A stretch of DNA of 64,000 nucleotides, taken from the NCBI RefSeq assembly GCF_042477335.2, contig NC_091250.1:62131384-62195383 (forward strand). Reading direction: 5' to 3'. The notes beneath the pieces were generated by a model. That model had not been told where the DNA came from. It saw nothing but the letters and a program-made list of their open reading frames with translations, and searched no databases. Source of the DNA: Ovis canadensis. Its lineage: Eukaryota > Chordata > Mammalia > Artiodactyla > Bovidae. Of this stretch, positions 11,340 through 23,094 are shown piece by piece (position 1 is the first letter of the stretch; the number at the start of each line of letters is the position of its first letter). Position numbers and translations under genes: made by a program.

Positions 11340-11629
11340 ATTAAACACTGCATAAGGCATTAGGACGTAAGGTGAACCAAAGTCCTTATGAAGTTTTAGC
11401 AGAATAGGTATCACTTGAATGAGCAATAACACCACAGAGTGGAAACATCCCAAAGCTGCTACTTCTCACTGCATCCACTCAGGTTCTAGAGGACGGTGCT
11501 GGTCTCCTCGTCCACCTGAGGAAGACACTCTTCCTCAGACCTTGACATGGCTGGCCCCTTCTGTCACAGACTTCCACCCCACTGTCACCTACTCTGAGAG
11601 GCAATATGTCACATACGGGTGAGAGTGTG

Positions 11630-11802
11630 TCTAGACTGCAGTGCCAACCCTTCGGCACGCCTCCAGCACCTCTCCTTATTGGCTGTGTGATCCCGAGAGA
11701 GTTACTTCATGTCTCTGTGCCTCGGTTTCCTCATTTGTAAAAGGACAGTCATCATACCTTCCCCATACTGTGGCTGTGAAAATTAAAGGTGGCAATAAAC
11801 AC
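11630..11802 (+). mobile_element. MIR SINE
   Basis: TGGCTGTGTGATCCCGAGAG, CTCTGTGCCTCGGTTTCCTC and ATTTGTAAAAGGACAG form the MIR core. It abuts the BovB that follows. Confidence 0.75.
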
Positions 11803-12485
11803 GAACTATGATCATGGCATCCGGTCCCAACACTTCATGGAAAATAGATGGGGGAAAACTGGAAACAGTGACAGACTTCATTTTCTTGGACTCCAAAATC
11901 ACTGCAAATGGTGACTGCCTCCATGAAATTAAAAGACATTTGCTCCTTGGAAGAAATGCTAAGACAAACCTAGACAGCATGTTAAAAAGCAGAGACATCA
12001 CTTTGCCGACCAAAGTCCATATAGTCAAAGCTATGGTTTTTCCAGTAGTCATGTATGGATGTGAGAGTTGGACCATAAAGAAGGCTGAGTGCTGAAGAAG
12101 TGATGCTTTTGATTTGTGGTTCTGGAGAAGACTCTTGAGAGTCCCTTGGACTGCAAGGAGATCCAACCAGTCCATCCTAAAGGAAATCAGTCCTGAATAT
12201 TCATTGGAAGGACTGATGCTGAAGCTGAAGCTCCAATACTTTGGCCACCTGATGGGAAAAACTGACTCATTGGAAAAGACCCTGATGCTGGGAAAGACTG
12301 AGGGAAGGAGGAGAAGGGAGCAACAGAGGATGAGATGGTTGGATGGCATCACTGACTCAGTGGAACGGACATGAGTTTGAGCAAACTCTAGGAGACAGTG
12401 AAGGACAGGGGAGCCCAGTGTGCTGCAGTCCATGGGGTCACAAAGAGTCAGACAGGACTGAGTGACCGAAAGACAACGAATAGAC
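11803..12485 (+). mobile_element. BovB (RTE LINE) 3' portion
   Basis: Encodes broken remnants of the end of the RTE reverse transcriptase polyprotein: a frame at 11808-12095 with [10 protein letters not shown] and [14 protein letters not shown], then a frame at 12114-12374. A TGA after KKAEC ends the first frame, so it is a dead 5'-truncated copy. It ends near the GACTGAGTGACC terminus. Confidence 0.92.
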
Positions 12486-13554
12486 ACAAAGTACTTAAAT
12501 AGTGTAACAGGGGAGGCAACATGGAAGCTCCTGCTTCTAGTATTCCCTGAGCACCCCACCTAATTGTGATGTACCCCCTGTTATTCACATGTATCATATC
12601 ACCCTGTTTTATTGTCTTCCTAGTGCTTGAGACCAAATCACCCTGTGTTTACCTGTGAGTGGTCTGTGTCTCCACCTCCAGAGTCTAACCAGCAGACGTG
12701 GGCACCATGTGTACTCCGTATGCCTCCGCGTCCTGAACCCAGGCCCACCACCCAGAAGGTTCACCATAGCTCTGAGTTAAAGGAGTGGGCAAGTGAGCAT
12801 GGGGTCTGGGTTCCGTGCAGAACAGAGCCGTGTGCTTAGCCCAGGCCCAGTAGGGTCAGGAATAGCTGCCTTCCACAGAAAGTGACCCAGACCCAACTAC
12901 GTACTGGACCCCAACATGAAAGCCACTGCCCCTGCAATTAGGAACAGATGGTGGACAGAAATAGATGGGCTCAGTCGACCTCTGTGACCTCTTTGTTGAG
13001 TAGTTTGAGGCTCCCTGGAAAATCTTTAGATGCTTTGAGCCTAGAAGCCAGAACTTGAAGAACATCTAGTTGTTGAAGATTGGAGGCAGTGGTCTGTCTT
13101 AGCTCATGCTGGTCTGCGTCGTACCTTTGACATTACATTTAAACATAGATTTTTATATTTAATAAACAAAAGGTTCCTGAGAGATTCTCTGGAGCCTTCT
13201 GCTAACATTAATCATCTTCCAGAACACATGCTGCCATTTGGACTGCGGAGCTGGCCAAACTTTAGGGAGGGGTTGGGTGGCTGGAATCACCAATCCATGC
13301 TGCCACTTCATTAGAGTAAACGATGGAATGAAGCAGATATGTACCTTTTGCTGAACCCTTCTTTCAGTATTTTGAGTCTTCTTGAAAAATCAGCTATTGC
13401 TTGGGGTCTGTTTCAACCTAGGCTATGAGAAGTGTGAAATCAGGGGACCTATAAAACCGTTTCCAGTCTGTAAAGGCCTTTCTCACCTGGTTACTGATTC
13501 CTGAAGTCCTAATAGTAAAGTCTTTCTTTTTGAAAAGAGACAATGAATTGAAAG

Positions 13555-13556
<2 letters not shown>
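12486..13556. other. Intergenic, nothing recognised
   Basis: No domain-bearing frame and no repeat family recognised. Confidence 0.45.

Positions 13557-13590
<34 letters not shown>
13557..13590 (+). repeat. (GT)17 microsatellite
   Basis: A perfect run of GT dinucleotides over 34 bases, likely polymorphic in length. Confidence 0.98.
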
Positions 13591-13592
<2 letters not shown>

Positions 13593-13664
13593 TTGGAAGG
13601 AGAAAATGTGTAACTAAAATTCAGTCTAAGAGATAAGCTGATTTTTTAGATTGAAATATTTTGA

Positions 13665-13765
13665 TAGCTATATGTATATGTATAATTGATTCACTTTGCT
13701 GTACACCTGAAACAGATACAACGGATATAGTTGTAAATCAACTATACTCCAATAAAAATTTTTGA
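13665..13765 (+). mobile_element. L1-type 3' terminus
   Basis: TTGATTCACTTTGCTGTACA, then GTAAATCAACTATACTCC and AATAAAAATT: the 3' end and polyadenylation signal of an artiodactyl L1-type element, strongly 5'-truncated. Confidence 0.7.
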
Positions 13766-13861
13766 AAAAGAAATACTTTGATAGAGAGAAGACAGAGGAG
13801 AAAGGAGAGAAGACACACAGAGAGAGGCGGTAGGAAACAGGAAGAGAGCAAAGCAACAGTC

Positions 13862-14260
13862 AGGTATTGCTGCGTTAAAGCTGCATAACAAATCATCCAA
13901 ACCTCAGCAATATACAACAATATATAGCAATATATTTCTTGCTCAGTTGTCTGTTGATCAACTTGGCTCCAGCTGATCTGCGCTAGGCCCTGCTGGGCTT
14001 GGTTCCAAGCTGTGGGTGGAGTCCAGCTATGCTCCATGTGTCTATCATCCTTGGACCAGCTGCAAAGTGAGGAGTAAATGGAAACCCTCAACACGCCTTC
14101 AGTCATAGGCTCAAACTTGCTCACTGTCACTTCCCTGCCCCCAAATTCTTTTAGCCATAGCAAGTCACAGGCCAATCCCAATATCTGTGGGGCAGGAAAG
14201 TAAAAGCCTCCTATGGAGGAGGTGGTAGTGTCCAGAGAAAGAATATTGGCTGAACAATAT
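13862..14260. mobile_element. Ancient mammalian repeat, family not named
   Basis: ATTGCTGCGTTAAAGCTGCA, TAACAAATCATCC, TTCTTGCTCAGTTGTCTG and the CAGCTGATCTG blocks match a widespread old mammalian repeat beginning TGCTGCATAACAAATCACC. I cannot name the family with certainty. 14261-14859 holds nothing recognised. Confidence 0.45.
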
Positions 14261-14859
14261 CTTTCTCAGGCCTGGTTATTGAAAGTCACTTTTACCAGCC
14301 TTGAAATGGGCCTCCCATTGCACTAAGCCTTTCAGTTTTATTGAGCCTGCACAGAATTAGGGTAGTGAATTGCGAATGGGACTCACAGTCTTTAAGTCAT
14401 ATTATGGTCTCTTGCACCCTAATTTTATTCTGCAAAGGATCCCCCTCCCCTCAGTGCTTCTCTCCTTGCCACCCCTCATCCCAAGCTCTAGGACTTCATA
14501 CAAAAGGAAATGAGATTGTCATGTTTAACACACATCCACCATGATTTACCCCTCAGAGCTAGACTTTTCCCCCTGAACATGATACCATCAAAGCCTGTAT
14601 GTGATGGCATTTCATTTGCAAGCAATGAGGAGTAGGGTTGCGGGAATAAACTCTCATGGGGCAATTACATGTACCCAGAGTCAATGTTTTGAGAACTCAG
14701 AGGAGGGAGGAATCTCTCCAATACAGGACTTTGGATTTTATGGAGAAGATAATGTAAGCTGAGCCATGAAGAATGAAAAGGTTTTATGAGGAAGAGCTAC
14801 CAGGAGAAGGAGAACATCTCAAATTGGGGAGGCACGAAGGCAAGGAAGTAGCTGGGCGC

Positions 14860-14985
14860 ATGCACGCATGCTCAGCCGTTCAGCCGTATCTGACTCTCTG
14901 CCACCCCACGGACTGTAGCCCACCAGGCTCCTCTGTCCATGGAGTTGTCCAAGCAAGAATACTGGAGTGGGATGCCATTTCCTAA
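14860..14985 (-). mobile_element. Bov-A monomer, antisense
   Basis: CATGCTCAGCCGTTCAGCCG, ACTGTAGCCCACCAGGCTCC and AGAATACTGGAGTGGGATG form a single reversed Bov-A unit. Confidence 0.85.
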
Positions 14986-15718
14986 CTAAAGTACTTGGGG
15001 AAAAGCAAATTATTCTGTTCTGAAAAGAAGAGGAAATTGACTAATGAGAAAGGAAGATGAACTCCCAGTTGCTGGGGATATTGATGCCAAGCGAACAAGT
15101 AGGATTTTAGGGAATAAGAAGCCACTGGAGATTCCTGGACAGGGAGCGAGATGCCCACCTCTGATATTGGCTAAACTAAGCTCATCCTAGAGAGTAGAGT
15201 AAGCTGGAGGGGAGAGTGAATTGGGGGTTGGGAGGACAGTTGAACAATTATTATGATTTTCTGGGTGATAAGTTACAAAGGTAATTCTGATTAGGGTATT
15301 CTCAATAAAAACGGAAAAGGCCAGCTGCACCAGGTTAGTAACTGAACTAGATGTCTTAACTATTACTTCTAATGGTTGTGCTTCATTAAGCACCTCCTGT
15401 TTGCCAGATATTGTTCGCATGCAACAGGTGTCTTGAAAGATGTGGGACAATCAGGAAAGAGCCTGATTATTCCCCAACCTCTGTCTTCAATCCCTATCTG
15501 TTAGATTATCTCCCCACCCAATGATATCCTGGGAGATCCCATAGCTTTTCCTATTTGTTCATTAGAACAATTTCATCTTTAGGTACCTAGTATGATAAAA
15601 ATCAAACCTTTTATCTCACACCTAGTTTGAACTTTTGTCTGAGTCAGACAGGTGCTAGGTGAGACCTCTATGGTGGGAAAGAAGCTGGTGGTCTTTTTTC
15701 CTCTCTTTCTTCCTTGTT
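14986..15718. other. Intergenic, nothing recognised
   Basis: No repeat or domain-bearing frame recognised. Confidence 0.45.
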
Positions 15719-16165
15719 CCATGGTTTTTCCAGTAGTCATGTATGGATGTGAGAGTTGAACTATAAAGAAAGCTGAGCACTGAAGAATTGATGCTTTTGA
15801 ACTGTGGTGTTGGAGAAGACTCTTGAGAATCCCTTGGACTGCAAGGAGATCCAACCAGTCTATCCTAAAGGAAATCAGTCCTGGGTGTTCATTGGAAGGA
15901 CTGATGTTGAAGCTGAAACTCCAATATTTTGGCTACCTGATGTGAAGAACTGACTCATTTGAAAAGACCGTGATGTTGGGAAAGATTGAAGGCAGGAGGA
16001 GAAGGGGACGACAGAGGATGAGATGGTTAGATGGCATCACCGACTCAATGGGCATGAATTTGGGTAAACTCGGGGAGTTGGTGATGGACAGGGAGGCCTG
16101 GCGTGCTGCAGTTCATGAGGTCGCAGAGAGTCGGAAACGACTGAGTGACTGAACTGAACTGAACT
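15719..16165 (+). mobile_element. BovB 3'-end fragment
   Basis: Starts at the TTTTTCCAGTAGTCATGTAT block of the polyprotein end and runs to the ACTGAACTGAACTGAAC tandem terminus. In-frame stops show that it is dead. 16166-16549 holds nothing recognised. Confidence 0.92.
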
Positions 16166-16549
16166 TCCTTGTTCCATCTCCTCTTCTTGAGGATGGCAGA
16201 GGTGGGGGTGAGGGTGGGGTTGTAAGTAGTAGAGGGACCTAAGTGATGTTCTTTGTGGCTTTTCTCCAGTGAACAAATGACCTTTATCATGGCGGATGTC
16301 CAAATGCTGACTGTTTCTCTTGTGGGGCGATTTTGTAGGTTTTCCAGAGACCTCCACCCTCCCATGCATGCATACTGTGTGGGGTCTTCCGGTCCTGCAC
16401 AGTGATCTGAAGCCAGGGAGGTGCATGACCTCTCTCTGCCCCAGAGTACTCAGGCCTGGCTACTCCCTGTGATGTCGGCTGGGGTCATGAGCCATGCCCT
16501 CCTCCCTTTCTGCTATGAACTGAATGTCCCAGTTACCTTACAACTCACA

Positions 16550-16765
16550 TGAAAAAGTGAAAGTCACTCAGTCGTGTCTGACTCTTTGCAACCTCATGGC
16601 CTATAGCCCGCCAGGCTCCACTGTTCATGGAATTTCCTAGGCAAGAATGCTGGAGTGAGTTGCCATGCCCTCCTCCAGGGCATCTTCCCAACCCAGGGAT
16701 TGAACCCAGGTCTCTTATGCACTGGCAGGAAGATTCTTTACCTCTAGCGCCACCTGGGAAGACTC
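16550..16765 (-). mobile_element. Bov-tA SINE, antisense, with CTCF-like head
   Basis: Reversed body (GTCACTCAGTCGTGTCTGAC) and reversed tRNA-like head ending GCGCCACCTGGGAAG. CTCTAGCGCCACCTGG at 16742-16757, read on the minus strand, is CCAGGTGGCGCTAGAG, close to the CTCF core. Confidence 0.9.
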
Positions 16766-17724
16766 TGAGATAGGATAAACCATTCCATTTCTATGATGGA
16801 TTTGGGGTTATGGGGACATCTTAGTGCTGGCCTGCAGGTAATGATAATCTGCAGATTCCCCCGGGAAAGGGGGACCTGAGAGAAGGGTAACAGGCGAAGG
16901 GGGTGGACTAGGAAGCTTTACAGTTGGCCTGTATTTCTTTCTTCTCTGATTATTCTGAGAAAAGAGATCTACCTTGATACTTCGATCACTTGGCCAAGAG
17001 ATGAAGCTCGTTGGCTGATAGTATCTCTTGGCTTCCCTGTGAGGTGGCAAAGTGTATGACCTCCTTTCTAAAAATAAACATAGAAATATCCAGGACACTA
17101 GTACAAAATGTCAGCTCTCCAGTCCTCCACACTCAGAGGACTCAGAGCAAGAACACTGGGCAGTGAGGGGTCAGGAAGGAGGAGGGGACAGAGATGGGAT
17201 TTCGCATCCTTAGGGTTGGTACAGCACCAGGACTAGGAACTGGGAAGCATTATAGGAAATGAAATCACCAGCTGCTGATTACTTAGGCTACTAAATGTCA
17301 CCTAATCCCAACAGCAGCCTGGGGGCTTCAAAGTGAGCCCATTCAGTCTCTACTGTTTACTAGTTGTCAGGCCTTGTCCACATTGCCACTCCCCTGAGCC
17401 TCAGTTTCTTCACCTGTGAAATGGGGAGAATGGTACCTCACATGCTGTTTTTGAAATTTAAATAAGAAACCAGATGCTGATTGGCAAGCAACCTTCTCCA
17501 GGACTTCCTGGGTGAAAGCTGAAACCAGTGGCTTTGGTGGAGGGCAGGGAGACACTGAGGACAGAGACAGCCCCTCCAGATTGGTTAGCAGCAGGTGCAC
17601 AGAGCAAGGGGACTTGCTTGAGTGGCAACAGGGTGAGTAGGTCTCCACGCCTACCCACAGACTCTTAGCAATTTATGCAGAGGCCTTCCCTGGATTTGGG
17701 CTTCCTAGGAGGCATTAGTGGTAA
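16766..17724. other. Intergenic with one MIR relic
   Basis: About 17340-17470 is MIR-like (CTGAGCCTCAGTTTCTTCAC, GTGAAATGGGGAGAATGG). Nothing else is recognised. Confidence 0.5.
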
Positions 17725-17930
17725 AGGAACTCAAACAGGGAGGGGCTCTGCAACAGGTTAGGAGGGATGGGATGGGCGGGGAGGTGGGAGGGAGGTTCAA
17801 GAGGGAGGGGACATATGTATACCCATGGCTGATTCGTGTTGATGTTTGGTGGCAGAAAACAACAAAATTCTGAAAAGCAATTATCCTTCAGTAATAATAA
17901 TAAAAAAAGAAACCATTCTTCTTTCCTAAA
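17725..17930 (+). mobile_element. Bovine-type L1 3' end, severely 5'-truncated
   Basis: Matches the 3' end of the large L1 at 51659-61564: GGGAGGGAGGTTCAAGAG, ATGGCTGATTCGTGTTGA, CAGAAAACAACAAAATTCTG and GCAATTATCCTTCAGTAATA, followed by an A-rich tail. Confidence 0.88.
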
Positions 17931-17939
17931 AAAAAAAAA

Positions 17940-18145
17940 AAAAAGAACCTGCCTACCAGTGCAGGAGACAGGAGACGCGGGTTTGATCTCTGCGTCTGGA
18001 AGATCCCTTGGAGGAGGGAATGGCCGTCCACTCCAGTATTTTTGCCTGGAGAATCCCATGGACAGAGGAGTCTGGCAGGCTACAGTCCACGGGATCGCGA
18101 AGAGTCGGACCCGAGTGAAGTGACTTAGCACGCATGCACGCGCTC
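17940..18145 (+). mobile_element. Bov-tA SINE joined to the L1 tail
   Basis: AACCTGCCTACCAGTGCAGG to GGATCGCGAAGAGTCGGACC. The first bases of the tRNA-like head are missing, and the body directly follows the A tract of the L1 fragment. Confidence 0.85.
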
Positions 18146-18309
18146 CCTGCGCTCAGTCATGTGCACAGTCCAGGGGCCTCGGCACCACGTTTCTATCTCA
18201 CGGCTGAATCCTTGGCTCAACTCCAGGCAAGGGGGAAGGCACGTTCCTGGGACAGGGGAGGGCAAGGGGAGCCTCCAATTGCCCGGGTCCAGCTCCAGGG
18301 TCAACAGGT

Positions 18310-18620
18310 GGTACCATCTTTTATTTTTTCTTTAATTAATTAACATGATTTTTGACTGTGCTGGGTCTGCATTGCTGCCTGTGGGTGGTCTCTGGTTGCA
18401 GAGTGGGGGCTACTCTTCATCGTGGTGCATGGGCTTCTCGTTTCAGGGGCTTCTCTTGTTACGGAGTGCGGGCTCCAGAGAGCGTGAGCTCAGTAGTTAG
18501 GGCACACTGGGCTTAGTTACCCCTCAACATCTGGGATCTTCTGGGACCAAGGACTGAACGGATGTTCCTTGCATTGCAAGGTGGATTTTTAACCCCTGGA
18601 TCACCAGGGAAGCATAGAAG
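18310..18620 (-). mobile_element. CHR-type SINE, antisense
   Basis: Reversed tRNA-Glu-derived SINE of cetartiodactyls: TTGACTGTGCTGGGTCTGCA, GGGGCTACTCTTCATCGTGG, GGGATCTTCTGGGACCAAGG and CCTGGATCACCAGGGAAGC. Confidence 0.8.
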
Positions 18621-20094
18621 CATGTTGTTGGTGACTTTCTCTAACCCCATGAGCACCAGACACTCCTTCATCCTTCCATGAGTGTGTATTGTTGCTTGCT
18701 GTCACCAGTGACTTCATAATGCTTTACGCAGGCTTTAAAGGATGCTTGTACCCCTCTCACCTAGGCCAAATTGGGTTTGAGAGTGGATTTTTATGCCTTC
18801 ATGTCAGTGGGACTGGGGCTTATGTTCCAGGGATCAGCCTCCCATGAGTTGCTCTGGTCAGCTGTTACCTAGAAGGGGTTGAGAGCTTACAGATTCCTCT
18901 GTGAGACCTTTTCTTTCTCACCCTGGCCACCTGCTCTCAGAGGCACCCTGGAGATCAAGCCTTCCTCAGAGGTGCTTGGCATCAGGGAGTTTCTCTGATT
19001 GCAGAAACAATGGGAACCCAATAGTATTGAGTAAGGATATAGAAGAGAAAAGCTCATAGCAAATTCTGACTCATTGAGTCCCACAGAGATGGTCTGACAA
19101 CCTCTCACTTTATATGAAGGAAATGATACCCAGAGAAGGTATGTGACCTCCCTGGAGTCACACAACAATTTAGTGACAGGGCAGACATGGCTGAACGTAT
19201 GTGTGTGTGTGTATAACATTGGGACACAGATGTATGGACTTGGGGTCCAAACTGTATCTTCTTCACTAACGAAGGAGGCCTTCACTGTCAGTGACGTTGA
19301 AAGCAGTGTCTGCCGGACTTGATGTACAGCGTGGAGGACTGGGATCAGAACAAGTCTGTCCCGTGCACTTCCCCTCTTGTCGAGCACCACTGCACACTCT
19401 GGGCAAGATGCTTCTGGTTAGGATGGTGGGGTCCCCAGAGCAGCCCAGAAAGGCCCGGTATTGACAGACTCCATTCAAATGTCCTCACCCGTTCACTGTG
19501 TCATCCACCCCAGACACTCGCTGAGCACCTGTTACATGTTATGTACAAGAGTGGTTGCTGGACAATTCATACTTGTCTGACCCCTCTTCCTGAGCAAGAA
19601 GAGGGACCTGAAATTCCTCCCAGGCTGGGCTGCTCAGAGCCAGGGCTGGGGGTTAGGGTTGTGGGGCTGGTCCTCAGCTGTGGCAGCAGGTTTAGGAAAC
19701 CTGTGGGATTTATGCTCCACTTGAGGGTGACCAGGAAGCCGGAGGGACCAGAGGGATCTGAATCAAGGAAGCGCCTTGCTTGGAGCTGAGAGCAGCCACA
19801 GGGCTCAGAGGTAGGGTGTGGGGTGGGGAAAAGGCCAGGAAGACGCCCAGAGGCTCCAGGAGGAGTCCTGCAGGAAATCAGATAGTTACAGATAGGGAAC
19901 AGCCAGGGTTGCTGGGTGGGCTTTGATTATACACATTAGCCCTAAAGAGTGAGCAGAGGACTTAAACATGGACTAGGAACACAGTGATGGTTTTCTGCTG
20001 TATCATCACTGTTCTCCTTAAAGGGAATGAGCAGAGGAAGGAGCAAAACCAAGGAATACTATAGACCAGGGCTTCTTCACTCCCTCCCCCCTTT
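18621..20094. other. Intergenic with one MIR relic
   Basis: About 19100-19195 resembles reversed MIR (ACCCAGAGAAGGTATGTGAC, CACACAACAATTTAGTGACA). A frame of 156 codons at 19319-19789 has no domain or splice context and is treated as chance. Confidence 0.45.
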
Positions 20095-20345
20095 TTTATT
20101 CTGCTAAAAAACACAAGACTTTATGCATATGTCCCCTCCCTCTTGAACCCCCTTAAATCTCCCTCCCCAGCCCACCCCTCTAGGTTGTCACAGAGCATTG
20201 GACGTGGGTTCCCTGCGTCAGACAGCAAACTTCCACTGGTGGTCTGTTCTACAGATGGTAATGCATTTGTTTCAATGCAATTCTCACAAATCACCCCACC
20301 CTCTCCTTCTTCCACTGTGTCCAAAAATCTGCTCTTTATGTCTGA
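20095..20345 (-). mobile_element. Bovine-type L1 3' end, antisense
   Basis: CCCCTCCCTCTTGAACC, GTTGTCACAGAGCATTGG, TCACCCCACCCTCTCCTTC and CCACTGTGTCCAAAAATCTG: a young L1 3' end in reverse, starting at a short T-rich tract. Confidence 0.75.
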
Positions 20346-20600
20346 AAAACACGTACCTTTAAATTTACCATCCTATCCATTTTTAAGTGCATAGTTCAGT
20401 AGTGTTAAGTATATTTTACATAGTTGGGCAAGAGATCCTAGAACTTTTTCATCTTGTAACACGGAAACTCTACATTCACTAAACACTAAATCCCCAGCCC
20501 TTGGTAATAACTTTTCTATGTTCTATTTTTATGGTTTTTGACTATTTTAGATACCTCATGTGGACAGAATTATAGTATTTGTCCTTTTCCTCAGCCCTTT
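20346..20600 (-). mobile_element. Old L1 fragment, antisense
   Basis: CCATTTTTAAGTGCATAGTTCAG, GAACTTTTTCATCTTGTAAC and ATTATAGTATTTGTCCTTTT follow the order of old mammalian L1 3' sequence in reverse. The younger L1 piece lies beside it. Confidence 0.6.
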
Positions 20601-21540
20601 AAAAAAATCTGTGTCTCAGCACTGTTTACAGGTGCGAGAAGCTTCCATGGGTAGCATCTCCGATTATACACACATTCCCCAGGGGAGACCAAAGGGAGAG
20701 AGTGATGGCAGCGAAAGCTCGCACAGCCAGATCTTGGGTGGGGATGCACACAGAGTTAGAGAAAGCCCTCCAGAAATTCCGATGGCCCCTGAGACCACGC
20801 CCCCTTGTTGAGACTCACTGCTGTGGAGAAAAGGAGTTCCCCGAAGCATCAGAGGCAGAGCAGCAGTCAGTCACAACATTTATTGAGCACTCATGGTGTA
20901 CAGAGTACTGGGCAGAACGCCAGAAGGAAATAAGTGGCAATTCAACAGCTGTTGTCGCTCACCTCAGGACTACATTTTAGGTGAATGGAGAAGATGCCTG
21001 TTAAGCATGCACGAACAAGGATAACCAACATCTAGACACACGCATGGCTTAGTCACCACTACAAGTTATAAAGAGAGTTTACCCAGTAACCAGGGCACAG
21101 GAAGCCACTGAGACACGTGTTAGGTAAAGATCAAAGTGACAAAGTTCACACTTACCACTCTGATGATGAGTGGAAGCTACCAGAAGACAAGAGAAAACGC
21201 CAGAAACTTGGTGAATCCATTTTCTTAACTCTATTAAGTCACTTTATTTCAAACTAAAGATTTCAGTTTAGTAGGAAATAAAGGCAATTGACTCAACCAA
21301 GTGCTAGAATAGCTTTATGTTAAAAACATTTTTTTTCTGGAAGTAAAATCAGCCTGTTGATAGTACCATTTTCAAAGGTCAGGCACAGATTCTGAAAGTT
21401 AATAGCATTTTTCTTATTTTTAAAAATAACTTCCATTATGTGAAAGACTTTCCAATAAATTTAGTGAACAGAGGCGTTTTATTGCTCTATTTTGGGGAAA
21501 TCTTGTTTATGTTCTTAGGTGCTTTTAAAGTTAATTTAAA
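20601..21540. other. Intergenic; weak ancient-repeat stretch near 20875-20985
   Basis: CAACATTTATTGAGCACTCA followed by TACTGGGC resembles an old mammalian repeat. Nothing else is recognised. Confidence 0.4.
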
Positions 21541-21690
21541 GTAGAGTTGCCAGATAAAACACAAGATGTATTTTAGGGCATGAGACATACTCATACTAAA
21601 AAAAATTATTAGTTGTTTATTTGAAATTAGAATTTAACTGGACTTCCTGTATTTTATTTGCTAAATCTGGTGACTCTATTTTTAGGTTAA
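21541..21690. mobile_element. Ancient palindromic MITE-like element
   Basis: The ends are inverted: AGAGTTGCCAGATAAAACAC on the left, and on the right a sequence whose complement reads AGAGTCACCAGATTTAGC. The interior is AT-rich (AAAAATTATTAGTTGTTTAT). Old non-autonomous DNA transposon by structure; family not named. Confidence 0.5.
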
Positions 21691-22759
21691 GTTACCTTTG
21701 GTATTTCCAGAGGTTTCCAATAAGGGTGGGGCGAGCAGGGAGGCTAATTAATCTTCATTTATATGCTAACACTGTCAGATGGGAAGGCTTCTTCTTCTGG
21801 CAGGAAAATTGTTAAGTTCTGCAGGATTCACTCAAATATTGGAGACATCTTTCTTTTTTACATCTTTTATCATTACTATTTTAGCAGTGCACGTTTTAGT
21901 AAGTTGAATTTTCACCTTGAAATTCTTGACAGAGATGACTGGTTTGAAGTATGAAAATAAGATTGCCATCTGAGAAGTAGAAAAATTAACATCTGACTTG
22001 GAAAGTCCCCTATAAAAAATGTTCACATCCTCAATAATTTCTTCTGTTAGCACACTATCCTCTCTACCCTGTTTGGCAAAAACACAACAAAGGCAACACT
22101 CTTGTTAGATATACTACATCCCTTCCCCTATTCGTGATCACTTCCTGCCACTCTGTACTACCCGATCCCCCTCCCCCCACTATAGATTTTTTTTCTTTTT
22201 TTGATAATAGAAAAATCACTAGCCTTTGTGCATCACAAAGAGTGTCTGTCAGGTATGGATCAATGGGTGGTCATGGACCCCCACAAACAGGAAAAAGAAA
22301 AGCTCACCTCTCAGATGCTTGGAAGCATGAAAACTATGAAAGAGAGTGAGAGACAGACAGAGAGGGAGGAAGGGAAAGAAAGGGAGGGAAGGAAAGAGGC
22401 TGGATTGGATTGACACATGCAGTTTTAGAAATGCACTTCCTGGTATCTAAGTGTATAGCTCATGTCTTATATTAAGTTGGGATTTCTACACTGGAGAAGA
22501 GAAATTTCAACACCAATTTTTCAAATCGAAAGAGTTCACATGAAACTCCAACTGTGGTACAGGAATGTAGAATGACAATACTTTCTCAAATGCAACCTCC
22601 ATCCACTATTCTTTTTTTTAAATACACCAAAGAGTATACTTATATGTAAAGAACATACTGCTCTGTTCATGTTTCATATACACATAAAATTACTACAAAT
22701 ATTAACAAACACATAGATTGTATCTAAAGGCATAGATGGCTTTGTCTATCTGTTAGTTG
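21691..22759. other. Intergenic DNA just beyond the CCKAR 3' end
   Basis: A purine-only GA-rich tract lies at about 22338-22398. No gene or repeat family is recognised. Confidence 0.5.
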
Positions 22760-22777
22760 AGTCCAAGAATGCCAGTT

Positions 22778-22783
22778 TTTATT
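22778..22783 (-). terminator. Candidate AATAAA polyadenylation signal (distal)
   Basis: AATAAA on the CCKAR strand, about 950 bases past the stop codon; cleavage would fall near 22755-22765. No strong GT-rich element is obvious after it. Confidence 0.4.
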
Positions 22784-22913
22784 CTGGGCCCAACTCTCCG
22801 AGTTTCCAGCTTGGCCAGGTACACATACATTACAGCTCTCCTTTGGACTTGGAGGTCTTTCCAGAAAGGAGGATGAGGATGAGAAATGAGGTTGAGGCAA
22901 AGCAGCCATGGGG

Positions 22914-22919
22914 TTTAAT
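22914..22919 (-). terminator. Candidate ATTAAA polyadenylation signal (proximal)
   Basis: ATTAAA on the CCKAR strand, about 815 bases past the stop. It is the commonest variant signal and would precede the AATAAA in the transcript. Confidence 0.35.
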
Positions 22920-23050
22920 ACCACCATGAAAAGGTAGAGTTAAGCAATATATATTATTATATTAGAAAAATATTTCTTGGCGCCTCCTGGCATTCAACAT
23001 CCCTTATGCTAAGACAGTTACTTGCTACATACTCTTTTCAGAAATATAAG

Positions 23051-23094
23051 TTCCAAATTCCATCCTTTTTTTTTTTTTCCAAATTCCATCCTTT
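23051..23094 (-). repeat. Apparent tail-only retroinsertion: T tract between 18-base direct repeats
   Basis: TTCCAAATTCCATCCTTT occurs at 23051-23068 and again at 23077-23094, with only T residues between. On the CCKAR strand it is a repeat, an A tract and the repeat again, as left by target-primed reverse transcription of a poly(A) tail alone. Confidence 0.6.

Noticed and set aside
11783..12559. 258-codon minus-strand open frame
   Set aside because: It is the antisense shadow of the BovB fragment at 11803-12485; the same peptide pattern recurs antisense to every other BovB copy.
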